The notes: generated from the sequence alone by a model not told the origin. A DNA stretch of 64,000 bases from Demequina litorisediminis (GCF_030161615.1 NZ_BSUN01000001.1:248001-312000); one strand, 5' to 3'. Positions 42,424 through 54,808 are shown, numbered from the stretch's first letter. Translations and numbers: made by a program.

Positions 42424-44322
42424 CTACTTCTTCTTGCCCTTGTCCGAGCCGTCGTCGGAGGTGCTGAGCGCCGCAATGAAGGCCTCGGGCGGCACCTCGA
42501 CCGACCCAATGTTCTTCATGCGCTTCTTTCCGGCCTTTTGCTTCTCGAGCAGCCTTGCGCTTACGGGAGATGTCTCCTCCGTAGCACTTCGCGAGCACGT
42601 CCTTGCGGATGGCGCGGATGGTCTCGCGGGCGATGATGCGCGACCCGATGGCGGCCTGAATGGGCACCTCGAACTGCTGACGATCGATGAGGTCCTTCAG
42701 GCTTGGTGACCATCGACACGCCATAGGAGTACGCGGCGTCCTTGTGCACCACGGCCGAGAACGCGTCCACCGTTTCGCCCTGCAGCAGGATGTCGACCTT
42801 GACGAGGTCCGCGACCTGGTCGCCCGCGGGCTCGTAGTCGAGCGAGCCGTAGCCGCGCGTGCGGGACTTCAACTGGTCGAAGAAGTCGAAGACCACCTCC
42901 GCCAGGGGAAGCGTGTAGTGCATCTCGACGCGCGTCTCAGACAGGTAGTTCATGGTGCCCATGACGCCACGACGCTCCTGACACAGGCTCCATGACGGTG
43001 CCAATGAACTCGCTGGGGACCAGGATCGACGCCTTGACCACCGGCTCACGCACCTGCGAGATCTTGCCCGCGGGGAACTCCGAGGGGTTGGTGACCGTGT
43101 GGACCTTGCGGTCCTCCATCTCCACCTCGTAGACCACGTTCGGGGCGGTCGAGATGAGGTCGAGGCCAAACTCGCGCTCGAGGCGGTCGCGCACAATCTC
43201 CAGGTGCAACAGCCCCAGGTAGCCGCAGCGGAAACCGAAGCCCAGCGCCACCGAGGCTCTCGGGCTCGTACACCAACGCCGCGTCGTTCAGGCGGCTTGT
43301 CGAGGGCGTCACGGAGCACCGGGAAATCTGCGCCGTCGAGCGGGAACAGACCCGAGTAGACCATCGGCTGAGGATCGCGGTAACCGCCGAGCGACTGCTC
43401 GGCACGCCGCGCGGCGGTGGTGACCGTGTCACCCACCTTGGACAGTCGCACGTCCTTCACGCCGGTGATGAGGTATCCCACTTCGCCCACACCGAGGCCC
43501 TTGGAGGGCTTGGGCTCGGGGCTGATGACGCCGATCTCGAGCAGGTCATGGGTCGCGAGAGTCGACATCATGGCGATCTTCTCGCGGGGCTTCAGCGCGC
43601 CATCGACCACGCGGACGTAGGTCACCACGCCGCGGTAGGTGTCGTACACGGAGTCGAAGATCATGGCGCGAGTGGGCGCTGACGCGTCGCCCACGGGCGC
43701 GGGAATGTCGCGCACCACACGGTCGAGGAGCTCGGCGACGCCCGCACCGGTCTTGCCGGAGACACGCATCACGTCCTCGGGCTCGCACCCGATGAGCCTG
43801 CGCGAGCTCGGCGGCGTAGCGATCGGGATCAGCCGAGGGAAGATCGATCTTGTTGAGCACCGGGATGATGGTGAGGTCGTTCTCCATCGCGAGATACAGG
43901 TTCGCGAGAGTCTGAGCCTCGATGCCCTGGGCCGCATCCACCAGCAGGATCGCACCCTCGCACGCGGCAAGGGAGCGCGACACCTCATAGGTGAAGTCCA
44001 CGTGACCCGGGGTGTCGATCATGTTGAGGGCGTGCGGCGTGCCCTCCACCTCCCACGGCATGCGCACGGCCTGCGACTTGATGGTGATGCCGCGCTCGCG
44101 CTCGATGTCCATGCGGTCCAGGTACTGAGCCTTCTGAAGCCGCGCCTCAAGAACCCCGGTGATCCCCAGCATGCGGTCGGCCAGGGTCGACTTGCCGTGA
44201 TCGATGTGGGCAATGATGCAGAAGTTGCGGATCGGCTCGGGCGAGGTCGCGGCGGGCTCGATGCGGGTCGCAGATGACACGGTGAAGGCGTTCCTCGTCG
44301 ACAGAAGGGCAGGACACGCCAT
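42424..44322 (-). CDS. lepA: Elongation factor 4
   Basis: 631 aa after correction. G1 [16 protein letters not shown]3 [14 protein letters not shown] and G4 [10 protein letters not shown], and the LepA C-terminus ([20 protein letters not shown]). LepA back-translocates ribosomes. Five AGCT insertions near 43797, 43256, 42985, 42700 and 42552 and one two-base loss near 43290 (DALDK|LRLNDAA) give a single frame of exactly family length. Two AGCT sites (about 43729, 43805) are intact. Confidence 0.95.
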
Positions 44323-44425
44323 TGTCCCATGAGTGACGTCAATCTCATGCGCCGGTCAGATATGCCGATACCTTTCGTGAAGGCGAGGAGATGGCCCTCG
44401 CCCTGATGCTGGGGAAAGGGGCGAC

Positions 44426-46069
44426 GTGACCCACGACGCCGAGGCTTTTCGCCGTACCTTCCTCGACTCACCCGTCGGCATGGCGATCCTCGACGCGGAC
44501 GGACGTCTCGATGCCGTCAACCCGTCGCTCGCCGCCCTGCTGGGCTCCACGGCCGAGGCCCTGCTGGGGCGCGCACTCGCCGACCTCACGCACCCCGACG
44601 ACCGTCCACAGCATCGGCAGGTCGTGAGCCGTCTCGCCCACGGCACCCACGACCGCGTGCAACTACAGCAGCGCTGCGTCCACGCGACCGGTGATGTGCT
44701 GTGGACCCGCGCCACCCTGTCCCGCCTGCCGGGAAGCCCCTGGCGCGCGGTGGTCCATGTCGAAGACCTCACCGAGGTGCGCCGGGCGCACGCCCTGGTG
44801 GAGCACCACTCGTACTACGACCGTCTCACTGGTTTGGCGAACCGCACTCTCCTGCTGGAGAGGTTGCGTGTCTCGCTCGAGAAGGCAGCGACGTCCACCG
44901 CATGCCTGTTCGTGGACCTCGACCACTTCAAGGTCGTCAACGATTCACTCGGCCACGAGGCAGGCGATCGCCTCCTCACCGAGGTCGCGCGCAGGATTCA
45001 GGCGGCCGTCCGGCCCGGCGACACGGTCGCGCGGCTGGGAGGCGATGAGTTCGTGGTTGCCCTTGCCGACGTCTCCGAGGAAGGCGCCGCTGCGCTGCTG
45101 AGCCAACTCGTGGAGGCCGTGCGCCAGCCTGCGGTGGTCGCTGACCACGAGGTGGTCCCCACCGTCTCGGCTGGCCTCGCCTTTGGTCAGCCTGGCGTCA
45201 CCGCGGAGACTCTGGTCCGCGACGCCGACATCGCGATGTCGCGGGCCAAGACGTCAGGTCGCGACCGCATCGCCGTCTTTTCCGCGGACCTTCGCGACGA
45301 GGCGATGGTGCGCCTGTCGATCGAGTCCGAGCCTGCGCGTGGCACTGCGCGAGGGCCACCTCGAGGTGCATTACCAGCCCGTGGTGGACATGGCCACGCG
45401 CCGGCCCATCGCGTACGAGGCACTGGTGCGCTGGCGCCACCCCGAGCGAGGCCTCCTGCTCCCCGCAGAGTTCATCGAGGTATGCGAAGAAGCCAACCTA
45501 GTGATCCCGCTGGGCGAGTTCGTCCTCCACGAGGCGTGCCGATTCATCGCCGCACGGCCAGGGTTCACCGGCAAGGTGCTCGTCAACGTGTCGACCCGGC
45601 AGATTGGCCCTGCGGACCTCTCCGGCGTCGTCACCCGCGCCATCGAGGCCCATGGCATCGACCCCGCTCGCCTCGCCCTGGAGATCACCGAGTCCGGCAT
45701 GCTCGTCGCCACCCAGACGGCGGTGGCCGATCTGCGAGGGCTCACCGACATGGGGATCGCCCTGCTCTTGGACGACTTCGGGACGGGCTACAGCGCGTTG
45801 TCCAGCGTGCTGCGCTCCCCCGTGTCCGGCCTCAAGTTGGCGCGAGAGTTCACCCTGCGCCTGGGCGACAAGTCGACCGGCGACCGCATCTCCACCGCCG
45901 TCGCGAGCCTCGTCGACAGCCTGGAGATGGACGGGATCATCGAGGGCGTGGAGACGGAGGCGCAGTACCGGCAGGCGCTCGCCCACGGATGGCGGCTTGC
46001 TCAGGGCTACCTGTTCGGTCACCCGCAGCCCGAGCACCTGATCCCCGGCGCCCGCGGCGCCACCCCTGA
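44426..46069 (+). CDS. PAS-GGDEF-EAL cyclic-di-GMP signalling protein
   Basis: About 547 aa. A PAS domain (FLDSPVGMAILDADGRLDAV), a GGDEF domain with intact RLGGDEFVVAL, and an EAL domain with YEALVRWRHP, EITESGML and DDFGTGYSALS. Both synthase and phosphodiesterase motifs look intact. The AGCT lesion near 45335 (SE|LRVALREGH) lies between the domains. The C-terminal end is unsure. A missing C in CCACCCCTGA at about 46065 would end it at 46069, otherwise the frame runs into the next gene. Confidence 0.82.
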   Translation: MTHDAEAFRRTFLDSPVGMAILDADGRLDAVNPSLAALLGSTAEALLGRALADLTHPDDRPQHRQVVSRLAHGTHDRVQLQQRCVHATGDVLWTRATLSRLPGSPWRAVVHVEDLTEVRRAHALVEHHSYYDRLTGLANRTLLLERLRVSLEKAATSTACLFVDLDHFKVVNDSLGHEAGDRLLTEVARRIQAAVRPGDTVARLGGDEFVVALADVSEEGAAALLSQLVEAVRQPAVVADHEVVPTVSAGLAFGQPGVTAETLVRDADIAMSRAKTSGRDRIAVFSADLRDEAMVRLSIESEPARGTARGPPRGALPARGGHGHAPAHRVRGTGALAPPRARPPAPRRVHRGMRRSQPSDPAGRVRPPRGVPIHRRTARVHRQGARQRVDPADWPCGPLRRRHPRHRGPWHRPRSPRPGDHRVRHARRHPDGGGRSARAHRHGDRPALGRLRDGLQRVVQRAALPRVRPQVGARVHPAPGRQVDRRPHLHRRREPRRQPGDGRDHRGRGDGGAVPAGARPRMAACSGLPVRSPAARAPDPRRPRRHP

Positions 46070-46135
46070 CGCGCGGCACACTCGCAGACTGGTCTACCGC
46101 TCCGCGCGACCTCTTCAGCCCCTACCCTTGGCGCC

Positions 46136-46651
46136 ATGGAGGTCCTTCTTGCCGCTCTTGCGGTCATCGCTCTCGCCGTCATCGGGACCCGGCGCGGCAA
46201 GCGCTCGCGCACGCCGCGGCCACGCGCGGCGGCAGCGCGGCGGCCCTATCCAGGAGACTTCACCGGCACGCCGCGCCTGTCGTACTCGCCGTCTCTTGAC
46301 GGCAACGCGGACCCCGGCGAGATCGTGTGGACATGGGTCCCGTTCGAGGAGGATTACTCGCGCGGCAAGGACCGTCCGGTCCTGCTCATCGGCCGCGACA
46401 GCCAGTGGCTGCTGGGGCTCATGCTCACTAGCAAAGACCACCCGCGCGATGCGGCGCAAGAGGCGCGGTACGGGCGCCGATGGATGGATATCGGCACCGG
46501 ACCGTGGGACAGTCAGCGCCGCCCCAGCGAGGTGCGACTCGACCGAATCGTGCGTGTTGACCCCTCTGGGGTGCGGCGCGAGGGCGCTATCCTTGACAGG
46601 ACTCGATTCGACTCCGTCATCCGTGAAGCGAAAAAGCGCCAAGGCTGGTAG
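46136..46651 (+). CDS. PemK/MazF-like protein
   Basis: 171 aa. N-terminal membrane helix (residues about 3-17), an Arg/Ala linker, then GEIVWTWVPFEEDYSRGKDR, RPVLLIGRDSQWLLGLMLTS and DHPRDAAQEARYGR, the PemK-like fold in its solo actinobacterial form, commonly upstream of rpsT. No antitoxin is next to it, so ribonuclease activity is not assumed. Confidence 0.75.
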   Translation: MEVLLAALAVIALAVIGTRRGKRSRTPRPRAAAARRPYPGDFTGTPRLSYSPSLDGNADPGEIVWTWVPFEEDYSRGKDRPVLLIGRDSQWLLGLMLTSKDHPRDAAQEARYGRRWMDIGTGPWDSQRRPSEVRLDRIVRVDPSGVRREGAILDRTRFDSVIREAKKRQGW

Positions 46652-46733
46652 GATTGTCGTTCGTGTGTGAGCGCGGCTCGCGCTCCAGCCCTCTAAGTTT
46701 TCATTCGTTTCACCATCATCGAGAAGGATCGCT

Positions 46734-46996
46734 GTGGCAAACATCAAGTCCAAGATCAAGCGCATCGGCACCAACGAGAAGGCCCGCCAGCGCAACGTCG
46801 CCGTCAAGTCCGAGCCTGAAGACCAACGTGCGTCGCGTCCGCGAGGCCATCGCCGCTGGCGACAAGGACAAGGCCGCTTCGGCCCTCCAGGTCGCGTCGG
46901 TCAAGCCTGGACAAGGCCGTCTCCAAGGGCGTCATCCACAAGAACCAGGCCGCGAACCGCAAGTCGGCGCTGGCCAAGCAGGTCGCCGCTCTCTAA
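46734..46996 (+). CDS. rpsT: 30S ribosomal protein S20
   Basis: 86 aa after correction: [60 protein letters not shown]. Two AGCT lesions, AGCCT at 46813 (VKSE|LKTNV) and 46904 (SVK|LDKAVS). Because S20 is short and conserved, this gene gives the clearest proof that one C was inserted into AGCTG in each case. AGAAGGA precedes the start. Confidence 0.95.
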
Positions 46997-47017
46997 GGCG
47001 TCTCCGCTTTCCGACGA

Positions 47018-47053
47018 GCCCCGTCGCACCTCACACGGTGCGGCGGGGCTTTT
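47018..47053 (+). terminator. Rho-independent terminator after rpsT
   Basis: GCCCCGTCGCACC/GGTGCGGCGGGGC stem with one mismatch and TTTT immediately after, 20 bp past the rpsT stop. Confidence 0.9.
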
Positions 47054-47110
47054 CGCATGCCCGATGGCGCGGTGCGCCACGCCTGTGACAGGCGCGCCGA
47101 CGCTTCCCTA

Positions 47111-48089
47111 CTAGCGCTGGGCGAGCCTGGGCGACCGTGCGGACGGCGCGCTCCAGTGCGAACTGCGGCGCACGGGACGCGCCCTTGATCTCCGCGTCGG
47201 CGGTGGCGACGGCCTCGATGGCCTGCGCCAGCGAGTCCGCGGTCCACCGCTGGAGCTCGCGGCGCGCGCGGTCCGCCTGCCACGGCGAGATCCCCAGGTC
47301 TCGCGTGGGGTCGAGCCTGCGTCCGCGGGCCGCCCCCACCTTGGCGAGGATGCGCAGGCCGCGAGCGCGGCGTTGAGCGGCACAGGGTCATTGCCGGTGG
47401 CGAGCGCGTGCCGCACCAGGGTCAGGGCCGTCGCCACGTCGCCCGCAATCGCGGCGTCGGCCACACTGAAAGCCGTCGCGTTGACCCGCGTGCCGTAGTA
47501 CCGCGTCACGGCCTCCTGGCCGATGGTCCCGTCGACATCACTCATGAGCCTGCTGGCACGCGGCGGCCACCTCGGCGATATCGCTGCCGACGGCGTCGAC
47601 GAGGCTCCTCACCACGGCCGCGGAGACCGGGCGCTTGCCCCGCTCGAACTCCCCGCGCGCGAAGTCGACGATCTCGGCATCCTTCTTCACCGCCGGACAG
47701 GTGTACTCGGGTGCCCCGCCCTTGCGCAGCGTGTCGAGCAGTTTCTTGCCCCGCACGCCCCCACCGTGGCGAATGATGACGACCACGGCAGGGTCGGGCT
47801 GCGCCACGTAGGCAAGCGCGTCCTGCAGGAAGTCATCATTCATCGCTTCCGCACCCTCGACGACCACGATGCCCGCATCGTCGAACAGGGACGGCGACGC
47901 GGCGGCGAGGAGGGCGCCACGCGAGTAGGCGCCCGCGTCAAGCCGTGTCACGGGCGCACCCTTCATCGTGGCAGTGATCCGCTCGATGGCGCGCTGACCC
48001 AGCAGCGACTCCGGCCCCGACACGAGCACCACCGGTGCGGGAGCGGCACGATGCCAGGTGGGCTCGGCGGAACGGGTGCGGGCTGCCAT
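47111..48089 (-). CDS. holA: DNA polymerase III subunit delta
   Basis: 325 aa after correction. VVLVSGPESLLGQRAIERIT, then SLFDDAGIVVVEGAEAMNDD, KKLLDTLRKGGAPEYTCPAV and DLGISPWQADRARRELQRW, the clamp-loader delta. AGCT lesions near 47548 (CQQ|LMSDVDGT) and 47125 (VAQ|LAQR end). One base is missing near 47372 (ALA..LRILAKVGAARG). As written, the frame is continuous with comEC upstream, so the two could be mistaken for a fusion. Confidence 0.9.
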
Positions 48090-48093
48090 GGCA

Positions 48094-50397
48094 CTAGGTT
48101 CCCACGTCCCGCCGACACGCCGCTGCGACGCCACTGCTCGGCACGGCCGTGACGACGATGTCGCCGCAGGTGGCGGTGACCGCGAGCGTCTCCACGCGCG
48201 GCTCGTACAGGCTCGAGCGCCGCGCGAGCCGGATGGCCATAGTCGTTGTCGATGCCCGCGCTGATGACGCCGACGGTGGCGGTGATGAGTCCAGCGAGCC
48301 TGCGCATCCTGGGCCGCGGATCCGTGGTGCGCGATCTTCACCACGTCGACCTCCTGCGGCGCGACACGCCGCGCGATCTCGCCCTGCGCCCCGGGTTCCA
48401 GGTCACCAAGCGCGAGCACCGAGACGCCGGTGGCCTCCAGCCGTGTGGCGATGGAAGCATCGTTGACGTTCGCCGCCGCCGCGTCCTCGTGGCGTGAGGA
48501 GAGCACGTCGACCGTGACGTCTCCCGCGACGATGCGCTCGCCCTCACCGGGCACCTCGACCGGCACCCCGCGCGCACGGAGCGCGGCGGCGGCCGATGCC
48601 TGCTCCCCCGGCGCCGCGACCCATGCCGCGCTGACCTGCACAGCGTCGGCGACGGCACCCGTGGCGGAGTCGTGATCGGCGTGGGGATGGCTGAGGACCA
48701 GGAGAGGCACCTGCGTCACTCCGTAGCGCGTCAGACACCCGGTGGCGGCATCGTCGTCGGGCCCCGTGTCGATGACCACGGCGGCCGATGCTCCCGCACG
48801 CACCAGCAGCATGTCGCCTTGCCCCACGTCACACGCGACCACGACCCAGTCCTCCAGGACGGCCACCGGCCGCAATCCCGACGCCACGGCCACAACGACG
48901 CAGATGATCGCCGCGAGCGCCCCCGCACGCCGCACAACACGCCGCTGCGGCACCGTCGCCACGATGGCGGCGAGCACGACGAGCGAAGCGGCCACCAGCC
49001 CCCACGGCGCAGCCGGCCACTGCGCTGTCGCCCCCGGCAACGCCGCCACCGCGCCCGCCACTCGGGCTATGGGCCACGCCGCGATGCCGCTGGCGCCCAT
49101 CAACAGATCCCCCGCACCGGTCCACCACGGGCCGATCGCGGCAGCGAGGAGCCCGCACACCGTCACGGGCACCACGAAGGGCGTCACGATCAGGTTCGCC
49201 GCCACGGCGAACAGGCTGATGCCGGGCTGGAGGGTCAGCAGGAGGGGCGTCAGCGCCAGTTGGGCGGCCAGTGGCACCGAGACTGCCCGCGCCGCCCGCG
49301 GCGCCAACCACACTCCCAGGCGACGCGCCACCGGCGGCGCCCACACGACGATGCTCGCGACCGCGACCACCGACATCACGAAGCCCACCTGTACGGAGAG
49401 CCTCGGGCGCGACCAGCACCACTGCGAGCACCGCGGCCGAGAGCGCGGGGAGCCCGCGCGCACGCCGACCCAACGCCATCGCGCCTGCCACCACGAGCGC
49501 CATCACGACGGCACGTGCCACCGACGGCGCCTGCCCCACCAGTAGCGCGAATGACGTGGCCGCACCGGCCACTGCGACGGCCCTCGCCTGGCGAGGGACG
49601 CGCAGCCACGCGGTGGCCGCCGAAACGAGCAACGTCAGGACCGCGAAGTGGGCGCCCGACACCGCGGTCAGGTGGGCCAGACCCGAGACCCGCATGGCGT
49701 CGACCTGGTACGCCGGCATCCGCGACGTGTCTCCCGTCACCATGCCCTGCACCAGCCCCGCGGTCTCGACAGGAAGCGCCTGTGCCGCCTGCCCCACCCA
49801 CCGGCGCGCGTCCGCCCACGGGCCCGTGCCCGGCGCGCGGTCGACGACCTCCGCATCCCAGGCGATCACGCCGCCGTCCTCGTCCCGGTCGACGTCGGCT
49901 CGAACCAGTATGGCGTCGTCGCGGGCCAGCGCGTCCGCGTCCACCACCACCGTCACCGTGCCCCCGGTCGAGACCCACGTCGCCGCCGCGTCGCCAACAG
50001 TGGTCCAGGCCGTCAACCGCACCTGAGCGAAGGCGAGTTCTGCACCGCGGATGACCGCCTGACGCGGCACGCCGTCGACCGTGCCCCTGAGCAGGACCTC
50101 GTGGGATTCCACCACGGCCTCGGGCACGGCACGCCTGGAGGCTTCCGCGTGGGTGACGGTCGTGATGCCCGCGGCGGAGGCGGCCACCAGGGCGAGCCCC
50201 AGGCTTGCGCCTGCTGCGCGCACGCCGGGCCAAGGCGCCGGGGCGCCGACCCGTGCCAAGAGCAACAGCCCTCCGCCTGCGATCCCGGCAGTGACGGCGA
50301 CGGCGAAGCCCACCGGGAAGCCATGGAGGACCGCCGCCGCAGCCGCCCAGGCCCCCAACGCGGCCGGGACAAGGCGAGCGTCGTGGCGGGGCGTCAC
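48094..50397 (-). CDS. comEC: DNA internalisation protein ComEC/Rec2
   Basis: 766 aa after correction. N-terminal membrane region, competence core (VSGLAHLTAVSGAHFAVLTL) and a beta-lactamase-like domain with DVGQGDMLLVRAG and LSHPHADHDSATGA, ending YGHPARAALELYEPRVETLA. Forms the DNA uptake channel. AGCT lesions near 49400 (APE|LSVQVGF), 48299 (DAQ|LAGLIT) and 48210. The start overlaps the comEA stop. Confidence 0.9.
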
Positions 50398-51126
50398 ATC
50401 GTGGCGAGGCCGTCGAGGTTGGCCACCATCGCCTCACCCACGCCCGAGACGCGTTGGAGATCGTCGAGCGACGCGAAGGGCCCATGTGCCTCTCTGTCCG
50501 CGATGATGCGAGCCGCGAGGACCGGCCCGATGCCGGGCAGTTCCTCGAGGGCGGCGGCGTCAGCGGTGTTCAACGACACTGCCCCACCGCCCGTGGCCGG
50601 GGTAGCCCCGGCGTCTTCTTCCGGCACGGTGCCTTCGAGAGGCACGCTGATCTGCTCGCCGTCGACCGGCACCCGAGCGAGGTTGATCGCTCCAAGATCC
50701 GCGTCACCATTCGCGCCGCCCGCCGCTTCGATGGCGTCGGCGATTCTCTGTCCCGCCTCAAGTTCGACGAGGCCCGGGGCGGCTACGGCCCCGGCCACGT
50801 GAACGATGACGCCGCGTGGGTCCGCCGCCTCCGGCGTGGTCCCGGTCGACGGGGTGGGGGACGCTTCCGGTGACGCCGCCGCGCCCGGCACGGGTTCCAG
50901 ACCGCCATCGCCGGAGGGTCTCCACAGGGCCCAGACCAGCAACGCCACGAGCGCGAGTGCCCCTGCCACGGTGAGCGCCACACGTGGGCTGATCTCCCAG
51001 CGCATGCCCTGCGCGTGGTCGTCGATCTCGCGCCCGTGCGCGGCCTCATAGGCCCGTCCCGCCGCGCTCGCGGCGCTCTCGCGCCACCGTGCCAGCGCGG
51101 CGGACTCGTCGGCTTCAGGCTCCCAT
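50394..51126 (-). CDS. comEA: Competence protein ComEA (helix-hairpin-helix)
   Basis: 243 aa. One membrane helix (residues about 50-70), a Pro/Thr linker, SLBB-type domain (GVIVHVAGAVAAPGLVEL) and a C-terminal HhH pair (SLNTADAAALEELPGIGPVL). Binds incoming DNA at the surface. Correcting the AGCCT near 51119 to AGCT creates a proper start, MGAEADESAALARW, which the sequence as given lacks. Confidence 0.88.
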
Positions 51127-51225
51127 GCGGCGACGCTAAGTGCCACCCGCAGCGCCGCTGTGCATGCCGTGACGCTCGGGGGACGACGGGCCCGCCCGCT
51201 CGTGCCTGGGGACGATGCCGCGAGG

Positions 51226-52082
51226 CTAGAGGATGCCCTCGGGCAGAGCCGCCGCGACCACCGCCAGCGCTCCCGGACCCGCGTGAACGGCCAGCACCGC
51301 TCCCACATCGGTGCGCACCACGGGCAGTCCCACGGGCAGCGCCTGGGCAGCCTCGTCTCCATAGGAGCCTTCGCCGAGCGTCAGGACCGCGCAGGCGGCG
51401 CCCGGCATCGCCTCGGCGGCCTCCCCCGCACGGCGAAGGACCGCCTCGCGGGCGCGCGCCGTCGACCGCACCTTGTCGACCACGGCCACCTCGCCCGCCA
51501 CAATCTCCAACACCGGCCGCACCTGTAGCATCCTCCCCACCGCGGCCGCGGCCGACGACAGGCGCCCGCCGCGGCGCAGAAACTCCAACGTGTCGACCGT
51601 GAAGACGCAGGTCGCCGATGCCGCGACGGCGCGTGCCGCATCGGCCACGTCGTCGAGCGACGCTCCGCTGCGCGCGGCGTGTGCCGCGGCGAGCGCCGCA
51701 AACCCTGCGCCCATCGCGACCTGACCCGAGTCCACCACCTCGACGGGGATGCGCACCGCATCGGCCGCCTGGCGAGCCCCTGCACCGTGCCGGACAGACG
51801 TCCGGACAGCAGCACCGCCACGATCGCCGTCGCGCCCTGCGCCTCCAGCGCGCGGAACGTCGACTCGAAGGTCGCCACGGCAGGCTGCGACGTGGTGACG
51901 TCGCGGCCCGCGACCAGGGCGTCGAGCACGTCCGCCGTGGAGATCTCGACGCCCTCGGCCCGAGGATGTCCGTCGACCATCACCTGCAACGGCACCACGG
52001 TGATGCCCCAGCGCGCCACCAGGTCAGGTGGCAGGGTCGCCGACGAATCGGTGACCACAGCGATGGAAGACGTCATGCCCAC
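51226..52082 (-). CDS. DegV-family fatty-acid-binding protein
   Basis: About 285 aa after correction. [35 protein letters not shown] and [20 protein letters not shown]. DegV/FakB proteins bind fatty acids for phosphorylation. The frame breaks near 51750 in CAGGGGCTCG, where a G added to the G4 run gives [17 protein letters not shown], a homopolymer error. Confidence 0.85.
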
Positions 52083-52119
52083 ACGCTAGCGACGAACCGA
52101 GGCGTGAGGGCTGCGTCCG

Positions 52120-54634
52120 TCACGCAGTGACGATGTTGACGAGCCTTGGGCGCCCGCACGATGACCGTACGGATGCCGGCGTCGCCGATCGCCCGTGCGA
52201 CGCCCGGCTCGGCCAGCGCCAACTCCTTCAGCGCCTCGTCGGAGATGTCCGGAGCCACCTCGAGGCGACCGCGCACCTTGCCCTTGACCTGCACGATGCA
52301 CGTCACGGTGTCTTCGACGAGCAGCGACTCGTCTACCTCGAGCCAACCCGCCGTGGCGACGTTCTCGTGGCCGAGGATGGACCACATGTCTTCCGCCACG
52401 TAGGGAGCGAACAGGCTCAGGAGCACAGCGACGGCCTCGGCGGCCTCGCGCACGGCAGGGTCGCCAGCGCCAGCACCCGAGTCGATCGCCTTGCGGGTGG
52501 CGTTGACGAGTTCCATGGTGCGCGCGACCACCACGTTGAAACGGAAGCCCTCGACCAACTGCGCGCAGTCGGCCATCGTGCGATGCGTGACGGCCCGCAG
52601 TGTGGCGTCGCCGGTGGAAGCGTCAACGCCGGGCTCGGAGGCGACGTCCCGCGCAAGGCGCCAGGCGCGTGCCAGGAACTTCGACGAGGCACCGGGCGAC
52701 ACGTCGGCCCAGTCGATGTCGTCCTCCGGCGGACCCGCGAACGCCATCGTGATGCGGACGGCGTCGACGCCGAACTCATCGAGCCTGCTCGCTCAGGCGG
52801 ACGATGTTGCCGCGCGACTTCGACATCGCGGAGCCGTCCATCTGAACCATGCCCTGGTTGAGCAGCGCCGAGAAGGGCTCCTCGAAGTTCACCAGGCCCA
52901 TGTCGAACAGCGCCTTGGTGAAGAAGCGCGAGTACAGCAGGTGCAGGATCGCGTGCGTCACGCCGCCCACGTACTGGTCGACGGGCGCCCACTTGGCCAC
53001 ATCGGCAGGGTCGAACGGGCCGTCGGTCTTCTGCGCGTTGACGTAGCGCAGGTAGTACCAGGACGAGTCGACGAACGTGTCCATGGTGTCGGTGTCACGC
53101 TTCGCGGGCCCACCGCAGGAGGGGCAGTCGGTGTTCACCCAGTCCGTGGCACCACCCAGGGGCGAGGTGCCCTTGGGCTTGAGGTCGAGGCCCTCGGCGG
53201 GCGGAAGCTCGATGGGCAGGCTGGTCGTCGGGCACCCGCACCTCGCCGCATGCGTCGCAGTGGACGATGGGGATGGGGGTGCCCCAGTAACGCTGGCGCG
53301 AGATCAGCCAGTCGCGCAGGCGATAGTTGGTGGAGGCGGCGCCCGTGCCTGCCTCGCCCAGTTCCGCAACGATGGCCTCGATGGCATCGGCCTTGGACTT
53401 GCCGTCCAGGCTGCCGGAGTTGATGAGCGTGCCGTCGCCTGCGGCCGCGACGCCCGTGACGGCGGGGTCCTCGACGGGCTCGCCGTCCTCACCACGCACG
53501 TCCAGCACCACGCGGACCGGCAGGTCCATGGCGCGGGCAAAGTCGAGGTCACGCTGGTCGTGCGCCGGGACGGCCATGATGGCGCCGTGGCCGTAGTCCG
53601 CCAGCACATAGTCCGATGCCCAGATCGGCAGGCGCTCGCCGTTGACGGGGTTGATGGCGTAACGGTGCAGGAACACGCCCGTCTTGGGACGCTCGGTCGA
53701 GAGGCGGTCGATCTCGCTGGCGGCCTTCACCTGCTCCACGTACGCCGAGAACTCTTCGGCAACGGCGGCATCGGCCCCCTGAACCAGGCTCTGCGGCGAG
53801 GTCCGAGTCGGCTGCCACGACCATGAAGGTCGCGCCGTGAAGCGTGTCGGGGCGAGTCGTGTAGATGTCGATGGGCTCATCGCGACCCTCGATGACGAAC
53901 TTCACGTCGGCGCCGGTCGAGCGGCCAATCCAGTTGCGCTGCATCGCGATGACCTTCGACGGCCACGAGCCCTCGAGCCCGGCGAGGTCGTCGAGGAGAC
54001 GGTCCGCGTAGTCCGTGATCTTGAAGTACCACTGGTTCAGCTTCTTCTTGGTGACCGGGGTGTCGCAGCGTTCGCACAGGCCGCCGACAACCTGCTCGTT
54101 CGCGAGCACCGTCTGGTCCTTGGGGCACCAGTTGACGTTGGAGTGCTTGCGGTACGCCAGGCCCTTCTCGTGCAGACGCGTGAAGAGCCACTGGTTCCAG
54201 CGGTAGTAGTCGGGGCGGTGGGTCGCGAGGACACGGTCCCAGTCAAAGGAGCACGCATAGCGCTCCATCGACGAGCGCTGCTGAGCGATGTTGTCCTCGG
54301 TCCACCCCCGCGGGTCGAGGCCACGGTTGATCGCGGCGTTCTCCGCGGGCAGGCCGAACGAGTCCCAGCCGATGGGGTGCATGACGTTGAAGCCGCGCTG
54401 CACCCAGTAGCGGGCGATGACGTCACCGAGCGCGTACGCCTCAGCGTGCCCCATGTGAAGGTCGCCCGAGGGGTAGGGGAACATGTCGAGCACGTACTTG
54501 GTGGGGCGCGCGTCGTCCGCGTTGCCTGAACGGAACGGCTGGCTCTCCCGCCACACGGGAAGCCAGCGGTCCTCGATGGCGTGGAAGTCGTAGCGGTCAG
54601 TCTCGACGCGGTCCTCGAAAGTCGGCTCAGTCAC
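52120..54634 (-). CDS. leuS: Leucine--tRNA ligase
   Basis: 836 aa after correction. HIGH box [19 protein letters not shown], editing domain ([32 protein letters not shown]), KMSKS box ([11 protein letters not shown]) and end KLVNIVTA. Four AGCT lesions near 53788 (AAE|LVQGAD), 53219 (DDQ|LPIELPP), 52782 (SEQ|LDEFGVD) and 52142 (APK|LVNIVTA). AGCT sites at about 53208 and 54037 are intact. Confidence 0.95.
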
Positions 54635-54808
54635 CCCAGCATTCTAGTCAGGGCACGATGCCCGTTCGGCCTGCGCGTCCCGGGGTGCGCGCCGCCCCTG
54701 CGGACCCCCTCGCCGGGACAGATCCACGATGCCGTGCGACTCTTGACGGGTGATGGCGGTCGCCGCCATCGAGCGGGCGGGACGGATGCCCGTCCGCGGG
54801 AGTGGGCG

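Noticed and set aside
47538..49463. A continuous frame joining ComEC and HolA
   Set aside because: It is produced by the frameshifts at the comEC end. After correction comEC stops at 48094 and holA starts at 48089.
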